This document shows positions 17,465-25,782 of a stretch of 64,000 nucleotides of DNA, in pieces (positions within the stretch are counted from its first letter, which is position 1; each line of letters starts with the position of its first letter). A program made the translations under genes and the position numbers. A model generated the notes under the pieces. It was not told where the DNA came from. It was given only the letters and a program-made list of their open reading frames with translations, and ran no database searches. The stretch lies in NCBI RefSeq assembly GCF_005889725.1, contig NZ_VCKX01000002.1, forward strand, positions 90,528 through 154,527, in the 5' to 3' direction. The stretch comes from Nonomuraea zeae. Lineage in GTDB: Bacteria > Actinomycetota > Actinomycetes > Streptosporangiales > Streptosporangiaceae.

Positions 17465-18991
17465 ATGAAGATGCGGAAGATCGCGGCGGTGGCCGGCCTG
17501 GCCGGGGTACTGCTGGCGACGGGGGTGACGGCGGCGCCCGCTTCGGCGCTGGCATCGGGAGCCGGAGACCTGAGCGCGCGTGCGATCGACGATTACGTGC
17601 GTGACTATGCCGAGCGGACCCGGCTGCCCGGGGCCTTGGTCGCCGTCACGAAGGGCGACCAGGTCGTACATGCCGCGGGTTATGGTCATCTAGCGGGTGG
17701 GGAGGCGATCACGAAGGCCACCCCGATGCCGCTCGCCTCGATCTCCAAGTCGTTCACGGCCCTGGCGGTCCTGAGCCTCGCCGACCAGCACAAGATCAGT
17801 CTGGATGCTCCTGTCCGGACCTATCTCCCCGAGTTCACCATGGCCGATCCACGGGCTGCGAAGATCACCGTGCGCCAGCTGCTCCAGCAGACCTCGGGGA
17901 TGAGCGACCGGAGCTTCCCGGAGCTGACGCTCCCCGCGCCGGACACCCTCAAGGACGCCGTCGCGATGCTCCGAACCGCTCCGCTCGACACCGAGCCCGG
18001 CACCCGGATGGCCTACCACAACCCCAACTACGCCGTCGCCGCGCGACTGGTCGAGGTGGTGGCCGGGGTGCCGTTCGCCGGCTACCTGGCCTCCGCCGTG
18101 TTCCGTCCGCTCGGCATGACCTCCACCACGACCGTCGACACGACCGGGGAGCTCCCCGGCGGGGGAGCGGGCTACATCCGGGCCTACGGCCGGCTCATCG
18201 AGCGCGCCCATCCGAAGTGGTTCATCAACGGCTCCTTCGGCGTCGTCAGCACCGCCGACGACCTGGCCAAGTGGCTCATCGCGCAGAACGGCGGGGGCCG
18301 AATCTTCCCCGAGAGGACTCTGAAGATCGCCCAGACCGCGTCCGGCGTGGCCGGCAGCACCTACGGCATGGGGTGGGTGGCCGGTGCCACCGCAGGCGGA
18401 GCGCCCCGGCTCCAGCACACCGGCTGGCTGCTCACGCACAACTCCGCCCAGACGCTGCTTCCCGCGAGCCGGTACGGCATCGCCGTCGTCACCAACACGG
18501 GGATGATCTCCGGTGACGACGCGCTCATCATCACCGACGGCCTGATCGATCTCATCGAGGGGAGATCCGGCGCCGGAGCAGCGCCGTTCACCATGACCGC
18601 GGACCTCTGGCTGGCCGGCCTGACCGTGCTCACCCTCGGGCTCGGCCTCCTGGGCGTCCGCCGTGCCCCTCGCTGGGCCCGTCGCTGGGCCCGCCGCAGC
18701 TCGGGCCGGGCTCTCTGGCGCCCGCTCGCGCGGTTGGTTCCGTACGTGCTGCCGATCGTGCTCTTCTTCGGGCTCGCGGACCTGATGGGCCTGCTGATGC
18801 GCAGGTCGGGGACGCTGGAGCAGATCACGTACGTGTGGCTCGCGCTGTACGTCTGGGCCGCCACGGCCGCGCTGGCGGCTGCCGGAGTCATCGTCGCCCG
18901 CCTCGTCCATCTCGTTCGCGCACGTGGACGTGTGCTCGACCCCGGGACGCAAGCGTCTCGCGGCAGGGATCGCGTCGAGGGTCACGCCTAG
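17465..18991 (+). CDS. Exported serine hydrolase with C-terminal membrane helices
   Basis: 508 aa. Residues 1-30 are a Sec signal peptide (MKMRKIAAVAGLAGVLLATG, cleavage near APASALA). The beta-lactamase/DD-peptidase domain has S92-I-S-K95, Y184-H-N186 and a GWLLTHNS third-motif region. Residues about 375-490 hold three to four hydrophobic helices (ADLWLAGLTVLTLGLGLLGV; LVPYVLPIVLFFGLADLMGLLM; a final helix near VWLALYVWAATAALAAAGVIV), giving an enzyme domain outside and a membrane anchor. This architecture is common in Firmicutes and actinomycetes and is linked to cell-wall or envelope peptides. GAGAGG precedes ATG 17465. Confidence 0.87.
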   Translation: MKMRKIAAVAGLAGVLLATGVTAAPASALASGAGDLSARAIDDYVRDYAERTRLPGALVAVTKGDQVVHAAGYGHLAGGEAITKATPMPLASISKSFTALAVLSLADQHKISLDAPVRTYLPEFTMADPRAAKITVRQLLQQTSGMSDRSFPELTLPAPDTLKDAVAMLRTAPLDTEPGTRMAYHNPNYAVAARLVEVVAGVPFAGYLASAVFRPLGMTSTTTVDTTGELPGGGAGYIRAYGRLIERAHPKWFINGSFGVVSTADDLAKWLIAQNGGGRIFPERTLKIAQTASGVAGSTYGMGWVAGATAGGAPRLQHTGWLLTHNSAQTLLPASRYGIAVVTNTGMISGDDALIITDGLIDLIEGRSGAGAAPFTMTADLWLAGLTVLTLGLGLLGVRRAPRWARRWARRSSGRALWRPLARLVPYVLPIVLFFGLADLMGLLMRRSGTLEQITYVWLALYVWAATAALAAAGVIVARLVHLVRARGRVLDPGTQASRGRDRVEGHA

Positions 18992-19081
18992 GAGGGGCGG
19001 ACGAGGCATGTCTCCCATGCGTGGACCGCGGCCGGCGTTCCGGCTCGGCGGCCACCGCCTGATCGGCGACATGTCCGTATA

Positions 19082-19095
19082 TCGAAGTACTTCGA
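19082..19095. promoter_or_regulatory. Perfect 14-bp palindrome before the ArsR gene
   Basis: TCGAAGTACTTCGA is a perfect palindrome 30 nt before the ArsR start and overlaps the position expected for a -35 box. A TATCAT -10 lies at 19112-19117, only 7 nt before the ATG at 19125, so the transcript is probably leaderless. Likely autoregulatory operator. Confidence 0.6.
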
Positions 19096-19124
19096 ATCGT
19101 CGGTGAGCCTTTATCATCGGATTC

Positions 19125-19457
19125 ATGGCCGAGACCGTGACCTCCCCGGACCCAGACCTGGTCGACGCGTTGCGGGCGCTGGCGAACCCGACGCGGCTGC
19201 AACTGCTGTCCTGGTTGCGGGAGCCCGAGCGGCACTTCGTGCTGGACGGGGCCATCGCCGACCCGGTCGAGGTGGGGGTGTGCGTGAGCCACATCCAGGC
19301 CAAGGTGGGGCTCGCGCAGTCGACGGTGTCGGCGTACATGGCCGAGCTGCAGCGCGCGGGGCTGGTGCGGGCGACGCGGGTGGGCAAGTGGACCCACTAC
19401 AAGCGCGACGAGCAGCGCATCGCCGACCTGGTCGCCCGGCTCGGGCAGACGCTCTAG
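19125..19457 (+). CDS. ArsR family transcriptional regulator
   Basis: 110 aa. Classic ArsR winged helix: LVDALRALANPTRLQLLSWL, then VCVSHIQAKVGLAQSTVSAYMAELQRAGLV as recognition helix and ATRVGKWTHYKRDE as wing. The Cys in VGVCVSH stands before the recognition region, but the ELCVCDL metal site is not present, so a non-metal signal is likely. It precedes the LLM oxidoreductase by 105 nt, and a separate inverted repeat lies in that gap, so it probably controls both genes. Confidence 0.88.
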   Translation: MAETVTSPDPDLVDALRALANPTRLQLLSWLREPERHFVLDGAIADPVEVGVCVSHIQAKVGLAQSTVSAYMAELQRAGLVRATRVGKWTHYKRDEQRIADLVARLGQTL

Positions 19458-19498
19458 GACCACCTTCTGTTTTGGGGACGTACCCGCTCGGGTCTTCT

Positions 19499-19520
19499 CA
19501 TATCGATAATCTGCGATATG
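19499..19520. promoter_or_regulatory. Inverted repeat before the LLM oxidoreductase
   Basis: CATATCG and CGATATG arms (19499-19505, 19514-19520) with an 8-nt spacer, in an AT-rich stretch between ArsR and the oxidoreductase. Good candidate ArsR operator and promoter region for the second gene. Confidence 0.55.
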
Positions 19521-19562
19521 TTGATGTGACTGACAGAGGCATTTTCACGGAGGAGATGTGCC

Positions 19563-20456
19563 ATGGGCGGCATCACCGGCATGGACCTCGGCGCGTTCGG
19601 GGTCTACACCTTCGACTTCGAGCACCAGCCGGCCGCGCGGCTGAAGGAGTCGGTCCAGGAGTTGGAAGAGCAGGGGTGGCGGTCGATCTGGATCCCCGAG
19701 TTGCTCGGGCGTGAGGCGTTCACGCACGCCGGCTTCCTGCTTTCCGCCACCGAGCGGCTGCACGTCGTCAACGGCATCGCGCAGATCTGGTCGCGCGGCG
19801 CCCGGTGGACGCATGGCGCCGCCCTCCTGCTGGCCGACGCCTATCCGGGCCGGCACGTGCTCGGGCTGGGGTTCGGCGGGGAGCCGCGGCCGGGCGTCAA
19901 GCCGCTGGCGGGCATGACCGCCTACCTCGACGAGATGGACGCGGTGGAGACGGTCAACCCCGCGCCGACCGTGCCGATCCGCCGCATCCTGGCCGCGTAC
20001 GGGCCCAAGATGCTCGAACTGGCGCGTGACCGGGCAGCCGGCGCCCAGACCTATCACGTGAACGTGGCGCACACCGCGCAGGCGCGGGAGATCCTCGGGC
20101 CGGAGGCGTTCCTGGGCGTCGAGCACCCGGTGCTGTTCGAGGCCGACCCCGCCACGGCTCGGGCGATCGCGCGCGAGCATCTGCGGCCGTACCTGAGCAC
20201 CCCGTACAACATCGCGAAGTTCCGCCGGCTGGGCTACTCCGAGGAGGAGATCGCGAACGGCGGGAGCGACCGGCTGGTGGACGACTTCGTGTTCTGGGGC
20301 GATCTGGGGACCGTCGTCCGCAAGCTGCACACCCACCTCGAAGCCGGTGCCGACCACGTCGCCGTGCAGGTGATCGGGGTCGAGCCGGGCCGATCCGCGA
20401 TGCCGCACTGGCGCCGGCTCGGCGACGCGCTCCTGCCCCAGCGCACCGGCGCCTGA
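19563..20456 (+). CDS. LLM-class oxidoreductase, probably F420-dependent (TIGR03620-like)
   Basis: 297 aa luciferase-like TIM barrel. It starts GMDLGAFGVYTFDFEHQPAARLKESVQELEEQGWRSIWIPE, with the family's first strand and helix, then ATERLHVVNGIAQIWSR, LADAYPGRHVLGLGFG and RILAAYGPKMLELA, ending DHVAVQVIGVEPG. This matches actinomycete families annotated as F420-dependent oxidoreductases. Cofactor assignment is by family, substrate unknown. GGAGGAG precedes the ATG at 19563. Likely under the ArsR regulator just upstream. Confidence 0.88.
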   Translation: MGGITGMDLGAFGVYTFDFEHQPAARLKESVQELEEQGWRSIWIPELLGREAFTHAGFLLSATERLHVVNGIAQIWSRGARWTHGAALLLADAYPGRHVLGLGFGGEPRPGVKPLAGMTAYLDEMDAVETVNPAPTVPIRRILAAYGPKMLELARDRAAGAQTYHVNVAHTAQAREILGPEAFLGVEHPVLFEADPATARAIAREHLRPYLSTPYNIAKFRRLGYSEEEIANGGSDRLVDDFVFWGDLGTVVRKLHTHLEAGADHVAVQVIGVEPGRSAMPHWRRLGDALLPQRTGA

Positions 20457-20550
20457 CCTGCACGCGCCGCCGGAGCCGGGGTGTCACACCAGCGGGCCCT
20501 ATTTCGTCTTTGTCATGAATGCAGCTGGACATGGCACAGCGAGGTGAATC

Positions 20551-21006
20551 ATGGCGGTCTCCCCATACACCGACCCCGACTCCTGGCGGATCGCGCTGGA
20601 CGCCACCGAGGCGACGCTTTCGGTCCATACCCGGAAAGGTCCGCGCACCCTGTACGTGGTGCCGCGCATCGACGGTGCCTTCTACCTGCGCCCGGACGGA
20701 CCGCTGGCGGGATTCTCACTGCAACTGCCGCTGCCGTCGTCGCGCGGGGGTGACGCGCCGGTGTTGTGGTGGGAGTCGGCGGACCTCGACCTCGACGGGG
20801 CCGCGTGGCTGCGGCTCGGCCGGCAGGAGGCCCGCAGCCAGGTGTCCGTCCTGCGGGCCGAGATCCCCGGTGAGCGGCCCTACCTGAAGATCGTCATGGA
20901 GACGGTGTTCCCCTCCTGGAGCTTGCGGCTGCCCGCCCTGGCCTGGCACCCGCCGCGAGCGGTGACGCTCAGGCTGTTCAGCGAGATCCGTTCGGCCGAG
21001 GGATGA
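20551..21006 (+). CDS. Hypothetical protein
   Basis: 151 aa, not recognised. It is rich in beta-strand patterns (ATLSVHTRKGPRTLYVVPRIDGAFYLRP; YLKIVMETVFPSWSLRLPALAW) with few helices, suggesting a small beta-sandwich. No signal peptide or membrane helix. GAGGTGAATC precedes the ATG at 20551, so translation is well supported. It stands 94 nt after the LLM gene on the same strand and ends at a hairpin shared with the convergent LuxR gene. Confidence 0.6.
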   Translation: MAVSPYTDPDSWRIALDATEATLSVHTRKGPRTLYVVPRIDGAFYLRPDGPLAGFSLQLPLPSSRGGDAPVLWWESADLDLDGAAWLRLGRQEARSQVSVLRAEIPGERPYLKIVMETVFPSWSLRLPALAWHPPRAVTLRLFSEIRSAEG

Positions 21007-21045
21007 GTCCGCGCAGGAGATGAGGTCCTTCCTGCGTGCGCGGAC
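21007..21045. terminator. Hairpin between convergent genes
   Basis: GTCCGCGCA (21007-21015) pairs with TGCGCGGAC (21037-21045), with an inner AGGA/TCCT pairing. It begins at the stop of the hypothetical gene and precedes the end of the LuxR gene. Probably bidirectional. Confidence 0.55.
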
Positions 21046-21084
21046 GAAGAGAGGAGCGCCGGCTCGCGCGCTGACCTCGATCGG

Positions 21085-24030
21085 TCAACGGGGCTGTTGT
21101 GTCAGCGCGTCCAGTGCGGCTCGGCCCTCTTCTGCGCGGTGCGGGAGCAGCAGGAGGGTGTGGGCTCGTTCCAGGCGGGCGTCGATGGCCTCCCACCGCG
21201 CGACCGAGGTCGCCAGCGCGTCCGGGTCGGCGTGCAGTCTGCCGGCGGCGCGGGCGAGGCAGGCGGCGGCCCAGTGGTTCTCGCCGGCGGTCAGGCTCGC
21301 GGCCGCCAGCCGGGCCGGGGCGTCGGGGAGCCCGGCCACCACGGCCAGTTCGGCGCCCGCCGCCTGCGCGTACGCCTCGTAGCGTCCCATCGGGAACGTG
21401 CCGAACGCCCGCTCGACCAGCTCGGCGGCCTCGCTCAGGTCGCCGGAGTGCACGGCGGCCCTGGCGTCCACGAACGCGCCGAAGGAGGACAGCCGCGCGT
21501 GCCCGGCCCGCGCGTGGTCCACCACCACGCCGGCCCGGTGCCGCCAGAGCCGGAAGTGGGGCCGGTCGTCGAGCAGGCCGTAGGCGAGCGCGACGGCCGA
21601 CACCGAAGGCAGCAGCCACCCCGCCGCGGGGCGGCCGGCCCGTTCCCAGCCCTCCCACATCCGTCCGCCGTAGCGCAGGGCCGCGCCGAGGTCGCCGGTG
21701 AGGACGAGGGCCGGGATCAGCCGGCTGGCGGAGATGTACGGATGGTCGCCGACCAGGTCGTCGTTCACCATGAGCCGCCCGGCGGCGAGCGCCGCGGGCA
21801 GGTCGCCGGCGACGATCGCGTCGGTGCAGGCCACGTGGAGGGTGTCGACGATCTCGATGGCCGAACGGGGGTCGTCGCGATCCATGCCGGCCAGCAGCGC
21901 CAGCCGTTCCGTGGTGTGGCGCTGCGCCTCCCCGTGTCGGCCGGCCCGTACGGCGACGGTCGTCACCGCGTCGAGGCCCGCGCTGATGAGCACGGCGTCG
22001 CCGGTCGCCCGCGCGGCGGCCAGCGCCGTGGCGGCCAGAGCGGGGTCCGGATCGAACGCGCCCGGCCGCTCGCTCCAGGCCGCCGCCGTGGCGAGGGCCG
22101 CCGCCACGACCGGGTCAGCGGGGTCGCCGGCCTCGGCGGCCTCTGCGAGATGCCGGCGGAGCCGCTCGGCGGGAATGCTCTCCGGGAACGAGGCCAGGAA
22201 CCGGCCGGCCGTCTCCACCGCCCGAGCCAGGGCGACCGCGCGGGCGTTCTCGTCGCCCGCCTCATGGGACCGCGCTGCGGATGCGAGCAGCAGGTCGAAC
22301 GCGTGCTGCCCCGAGATGGTGTCCAGAGAGCAGTCGGCCGCGCTGCGCAGGTCACTGGCCGCTTCGCCGGGATCGGGTGCCCGTTCGGCCGCCTGCCGGT
22401 AGTGCTCCTGCGCCTCGGCCAGAAACCGGCGGGCGAAGGTGAGATGGCCGAGAGAACGGGCCAGCCGGTGCGCGGCGCCGCCTGCCCCAGCCGCGCCGCC
22501 TGCCCCAGCCGTGGTGCCGGGCCCGGTCGTGTCGCCTGCTCCGGCCGTGCGGTCCGCTCCGGTCGTGCGGTCTGGACTGGGCGGGGCGGTGGCCAGTGCT
22601 GCGCGCAGGTCGTCGGCGACCGCGTCGAACTCCTGCCGCCAGCTCTCGGCCACCTCCCGTCGCCCGCCCTCGACCTGCGCCGCCGCCTCGGCCCGGCCGC
22701 GTCTGGCGGCGATCAGCCGGTCCTCCACGGCAGCCGCGGCGCCGGTGGCCCACAGCAGGTGGAGCTCCCGGACCGCGCCGTCCTCGCCGGCGGAGCGTAA
22801 CAACTCGCCGGCGAAGGCCCTGACGGTCTGCAGGAGCTGCCACCGGCTCGCCGTCCCGCGGCCGCGGACGACGAGGCTCTTGTCGACGAGCCGCCCCAGC
22901 ACGTCGGTGATCGCACCGGGCCCGCCGCCGGCACTGAGAGCCGTCGCCGCGGCCAGGTCGAAGCCACCGCGGAACATCGACAGCCGCCGGAACAGCGCCT
23001 GCTCCTCCTCGTCGAGCAGTTCGTAGCTCCATTGGAGTACCGCGCGCAGCGACCGGTGCCGCTGGTCGGAGCCCCGGCCCCCGGTGAGCACCCGCAGGCT
23101 GTCGTCGAGCGCCACCAGCAGCCCGCCCGCCCCCAGAGAGGCGCTGCGGGCCGCGGCGAGCTCGATGGCGAGAGGCATGCCGTCGAGCCGGGCGCAGATC
23201 TCCGTCAGCAGCGCCGGGTCGGCGCCGAAGCCGGGGTCGGCCGCGGTGGCGCGGTGGCGGAAGAGCGTCTCCGCGTCGGAGGACAGCGGCAGCGGGCCGA
23301 TCGGCACCGTACGCTCTCCGGGCACGCTGAGCCGCTCGCGGCTCGTCACCAGGACCCGGGTGCCCGGGCAGGCGGCCAGCAACCGCTCTGCGAAACCGGC
23401 CGCCGCGTCCAGCACGTGCTCGCAGTTGTCGAGCACGAGCAGCGCCCGGCCGCGGCGCAGCCGCTCCACGACGACATCCTCCAGCGGCTGCCTGGCGCGC
23501 TCGCTGACCCCGAGCGCCCTGGCCACGGCCTGCGTGACGAACCCGTCCCGTGCCGGAACCAGATCCACGAACGCCCCGCCCGCCGGATGGGACGAGCAGA
23601 TCTCCGCCGCAAGCCTGCTCTTACCGACGCCGCCCGGGCCCAGCAGGGTGACCAGGCGGGACGCCCCGAACGCCGTCAGGACCGCCGCGCGCTCCGGCTC
23701 GCGTCCGACGAACGAGGTCAACGCCACGGGAACCCCCGCCAGTGACGCGTCCGGGGGATCGCCGTCCGGGTCGTCCTGCGCCGGCTGCCCGGCCAGTGCG
23801 GCCAGCGCCTGCCGATCGGCCACGCCGTACTTACGCAGCAGCGAGGCGACGTGGCTCTCGACCGTGCGGACGGAGATGTGCAGCCGGTGCGCGATCTGCG
23901 CGTTCGACAGCCGCGCCGCCACCGCCGCCAGCACCTCGGCCTCGCGCTCGGACACTTTTACGATCACCCGGACATCATCACCTACGTGTCCGCGAGACGG
24001 ATCTCTCAGTGGTGGATCAGTAGTGATCAC
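21085..24030 (-). CDS. LuxR-type HTH regulator with AAA/NB-ARC-like ATPase
   Basis: 981 aa. A LuxR/GerE helix-turn-helix lies at the N-terminus, residues 25-85 (VSEREAEVLAAVAARLSNAQIAHRLHISVRTVESHVASLL), unusual in that LAL-type regulators carry it at the C-terminus. Then TSFVGREPERAAVL, P-loop LLGPGGVGKSRLA, Walker B ALLVLDNCEHVLDA and VLVTSRERL, matching the actinomycete family of winged ATPase regulators. A low-complexity Ala/Gly/Thr linker near 21.5 kb-22.5 kb precedes a helical C-terminal region. GTG 24030 is the outer start; a GTG at 23967 (VIVKVSERE) is equally possible. Divergent from the alpha/beta hydrolase. Confidence 0.82.
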   Translation of the reverse strand: MITTDPPLRDPSRGHVGDDVRVIVKVSEREAEVLAAVAARLSNAQIAHRLHISVRTVESHVASLLRKYGVADRQALAALAGQPAQDDPDGDPPDASLAGVPVALTSFVGREPERAAVLTAFGASRLVTLLGPGGVGKSRLAAEICSSHPAGGAFVDLVPARDGFVTQAVARALGVSERARQPLEDVVVERLRRGRALLVLDNCEHVLDAAAGFAERLLAACPGTRVLVTSRERLSVPGERTVPIGPLPLSSDAETLFRHRATAADPGFGADPALLTEICARLDGMPLAIELAAARSASLGAGGLLVALDDSLRVLTGGRGSDQRHRSLRAVLQWSYELLDEEEQALFRRLSMFRGGFDLAAATALSAGGGPGAITDVLGRLVDKSLVVRGRGTASRWQLLQTVRAFAGELLRSAGEDGAVRELHLLWATGAAAAVEDRLIAARRGRAEAAAQVEGGRREVAESWRQEFDAVADDLRAALATAPPSPDRTTGADRTAGAGDTTGPGTTAGAGGAAGAGGAAHRLARSLGHLTFARRFLAEAQEHYRQAAERAPDPGEAASDLRSAADCSLDTISGQHAFDLLLASAARSHEAGDENARAVALARAVETAGRFLASFPESIPAERLRRHLAEAAEAGDPADPVVAAALATAAAWSERPGAFDPDPALAATALAAARATGDAVLISAGLDAVTTVAVRAGRHGEAQRHTTERLALLAGMDRDDPRSAIEIVDTLHVACTDAIVAGDLPAALAAGRLMVNDDLVGDHPYISASRLIPALVLTGDLGAALRYGGRMWEGWERAGRPAAGWLLPSVSAVALAYGLLDDRPHFRLWRHRAGVVVDHARAGHARLSSFGAFVDARAAVHSGDLSEAAELVERAFGTFPMGRYEAYAQAAGAELAVVAGLPDAPARLAAASLTAGENHWAAACLARAAGRLHADPDALATSVARWEAIDARLERAHTLLLLPHRAEEGRAALDALTQQPR

Positions 24031-24099
24031 CGATGCCCGGCCCCGCCGCCCGTAGCAAGCTGATCACATACCGGAAAGCACGGACACGAGGGGAACGAC

Positions 24100-24888
24100 A
24101 TGAACAAGGTCATCTCGCAGGACGGCACCGCGATCGCCTACGACCGGATCGGGCAGGGCCCGGCCGTGATCCTCATCGGCGCCGGTCCCAACGACCGGTC
24201 CGCGACCGCGCCCCTGGCCGAGCTGCTGGCCCAGGACCTGACGGTCTACAACTACGACCGGCGCGGTCGTGGCGACAGCGGTGACACCGCCCCCTACGCG
24301 GCGGACCGCGAGTTCGAGGACATCGAGGCGATCATCGCCGAGGCGGGCGGGTCGGCGCACCTGTACGGCACCTCCGGCGGCGGCGTGATCGCCCTGGAAG
24401 CCGCCGCCCGCGGGCTCGCCGTCGACCGGCTGGCGGTGTGGGAGGTGCCCTACATCCTGCCCGGCACCCGTACGCCGGTGCCGGCCGACTATCGCGAGCA
24501 GCTCGTGGCGCTGCTGGCCGAGGGCCGCCGGGGCGACATGTGCGAGCTGTTCCTGACCGCCGCGGTCGGAATGCCGGCCGAGTTCGTGGCCCCGATGCGG
24601 GACTTCCCCGGCTGGGCGGCGATGGAGGCCGTGGCCCACACGCTCGTCTACGACGCCACCATCACCGGTGACTTCTCCCTGCCCGCCGACCGGCTGGCCG
24701 GCGTCACGGTGCCCACTCTCGTCATCGACGGCGGGACGATCCCGTGGATCAGCAGCACGGCGCAGGCCGTGGCCGGGCTGCTGCCGGACGTCCGGCGGGC
24801 CAGTCTCACCGGCCAGCCCCACAACGTGGCCCCTGAGGCCATCGCCCCCGTGCTGGCCGAGTTCTTCACCTCGCCGGCCACGGCATGA
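24100..24888 (+). CDS. Alpha/beta hydrolase
   Basis: 262 aa. Nucleophile elbow G-T-S92-G-G-G in LYGTSGGGVIALEA, oxyanion segment LIGAGPNDRS, the YDRRGRGDSG loop and a late VPTLVIDGGTIPWIS strand with the acid residue; the catalytic His is in GQPHNVAPE. A small soluble esterase/haloperoxidase-like enzyme, substrate unknown. The divergent LuxR-type regulator shares the promoter region, where TGATCAC occurs twice (24024-24030 and 24061-24067), and may control it. Confidence 0.87.
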   Translation: MNKVISQDGTAIAYDRIGQGPAVILIGAGPNDRSATAPLAELLAQDLTVYNYDRRGRGDSGDTAPYAADREFEDIEAIIAEAGGSAHLYGTSGGGVIALEAAARGLAVDRLAVWEVPYILPGTRTPVPADYREQLVALLAEGRRGDMCELFLTAAVGMPAEFVAPMRDFPGWAAMEAVAHTLVYDATITGDFSLPADRLAGVTVPTLVIDGGTIPWISSTAQAVAGLLPDVRRASLTGQPHNVAPEAIAPVLAEFFTSPATA

Positions 24889-24907
24889 GCACGACCGTCT
24901 AGCGAGT

Positions 24908-24956
24908 CGGCACCGCGGACGCGCGCCTGTTCAGGCGCGCGTCCGCTGTCGTGCCG
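24908..24956. terminator. Very strong hairpin between convergent genes
   Basis: Perfect 15-nt arms (24915-24929 and 24932-24946) with a 2-nt TT loop, extended by an outer CGGCAC/GTGCCG pair (24908-24913, 24951-24956). It follows the alpha/beta hydrolase and faces the lsr2 gene. Probably an efficient bidirectional terminator. Confidence 0.8.
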
Positions 24957-25064
24957 GCGCGGTGTCCGGGACACCGCAGCGGCCGTGGGTGGCCTGTCCG
25001 GCGTGCAGCTGGTCATCTCCGACTGCCACGCCGGCCTGGTGGTTGCCCACCGGCAGGACACTTT

Positions 25065-25406
25065 TCAGTGGGCTGCCTCGTACTGCTCCACGACGGTGGC
25101 GGCGATGCGGCCACGCTCGCTCACCGGCAGGCCCTGGGCCTTGGCCCAGCGCCTGATCTCCGTGGACTTCTCACGGGTGACGGTCCGGGGCGTGGCGGCG
25201 CCTGCGCGGCGGCCGCGCAGGCTCCGGTCGGCGCGGACCGCGCGAGCCTTGGTGATGAAGGGCGCCAGAGCCTTCTCCAGCTGGTCCCTGTTCGTGCCCG
25301 ACAGGTCGATCTCGTAGCTCGTGCCGTCGAGGGCGAACCTCGTGGTCCCCCCGGCTTCACTGCCGTCGATGTCATCGACAAAGGACTCAACAATACGCTT
25401 CGCCAT
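25065..25406 (-). CDS. lsr2: Lsr2 nucleoid-associated protein
   Basis: 113 aa, standard Lsr2 size. The N-terminal dimerisation domain is MAKRIVESFVDDIDGSEAGGTTRFALDGTSYEIDLS and the C-terminal DNA-binding domain has IRRWAKAQGLPVSERGRI with the RGR AT-hook-like motif that enters the minor groove. Lsr2 is the actinobacterial H-NS analogue that silences AT-rich and horizontally acquired DNA. ATG 25406 follows GGAG with a 7-nt gap. Actinomycetes often have two copies; synteny is not available to say whether this is the main one. Confidence 0.95.
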   Translation of the reverse strand: MAKRIVESFVDDIDGSEAGGTTRFALDGTSYEIDLSGTNRDQLEKALAPFITKARAVRADRSLRGRRAGAATPRTVTREKSTEIRRWAKAQGLPVSERGRIAATVVEQYEAAH

Positions 25407-25782
25407 AAGGGTGCTCCAATTAAACTACGGTTGCAGGTACTGTAGCCGCCTTCAGCAGATGCCGCACCTCTATCTCATGCCGCACCCACACAAAGGACTT
25501 CGCGGCGCAGCCCACGGCTGACCAGGCGCATCCTACCGCTACGGGCGTTAACCGCCATCTTGAATTCTCATTTAAATAGGCGGTACCGCATCAGGGTGCC
25601 GGTTCGATCGCCGGCCGACCTGACTCGCGCCGGGCCTCTTCAACAATGGTTTTCGCCCGGCCATGAGCTCACTTTGAGCTGGGAGCGGATGAGGAGGGAA
25701 GTGTGGCCGTCGGTGCAGGGGCGGGCCGCGGATGCCGGGCCTATGTTGCCGGGAAAGGACTCGTCGGCAAAGGAGTCGTACC
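25407..25782. other. AT-richer intergenic region upstream of lsr2
   Basis: 376 bases without a supportable gene. It contains a direct repeat ATGCCGCACC (25459-25468, 25477-25486, 18 bp apart) and a possible minus-strand -10 TACAGT near lsr2. The stretch around 25555-25580 is clearly richer in A/T than its surroundings. A tRNA T-arm-like sequence near 25600 does not form a complete tRNA. Confidence 0.4.

Noticed and set aside
25595..25620. Sequence like a tRNA T-arm (GGTTCGATC)
   Set aside because: The loop would have 8 nt and no acceptor, D or anticodon arms can be built around it.
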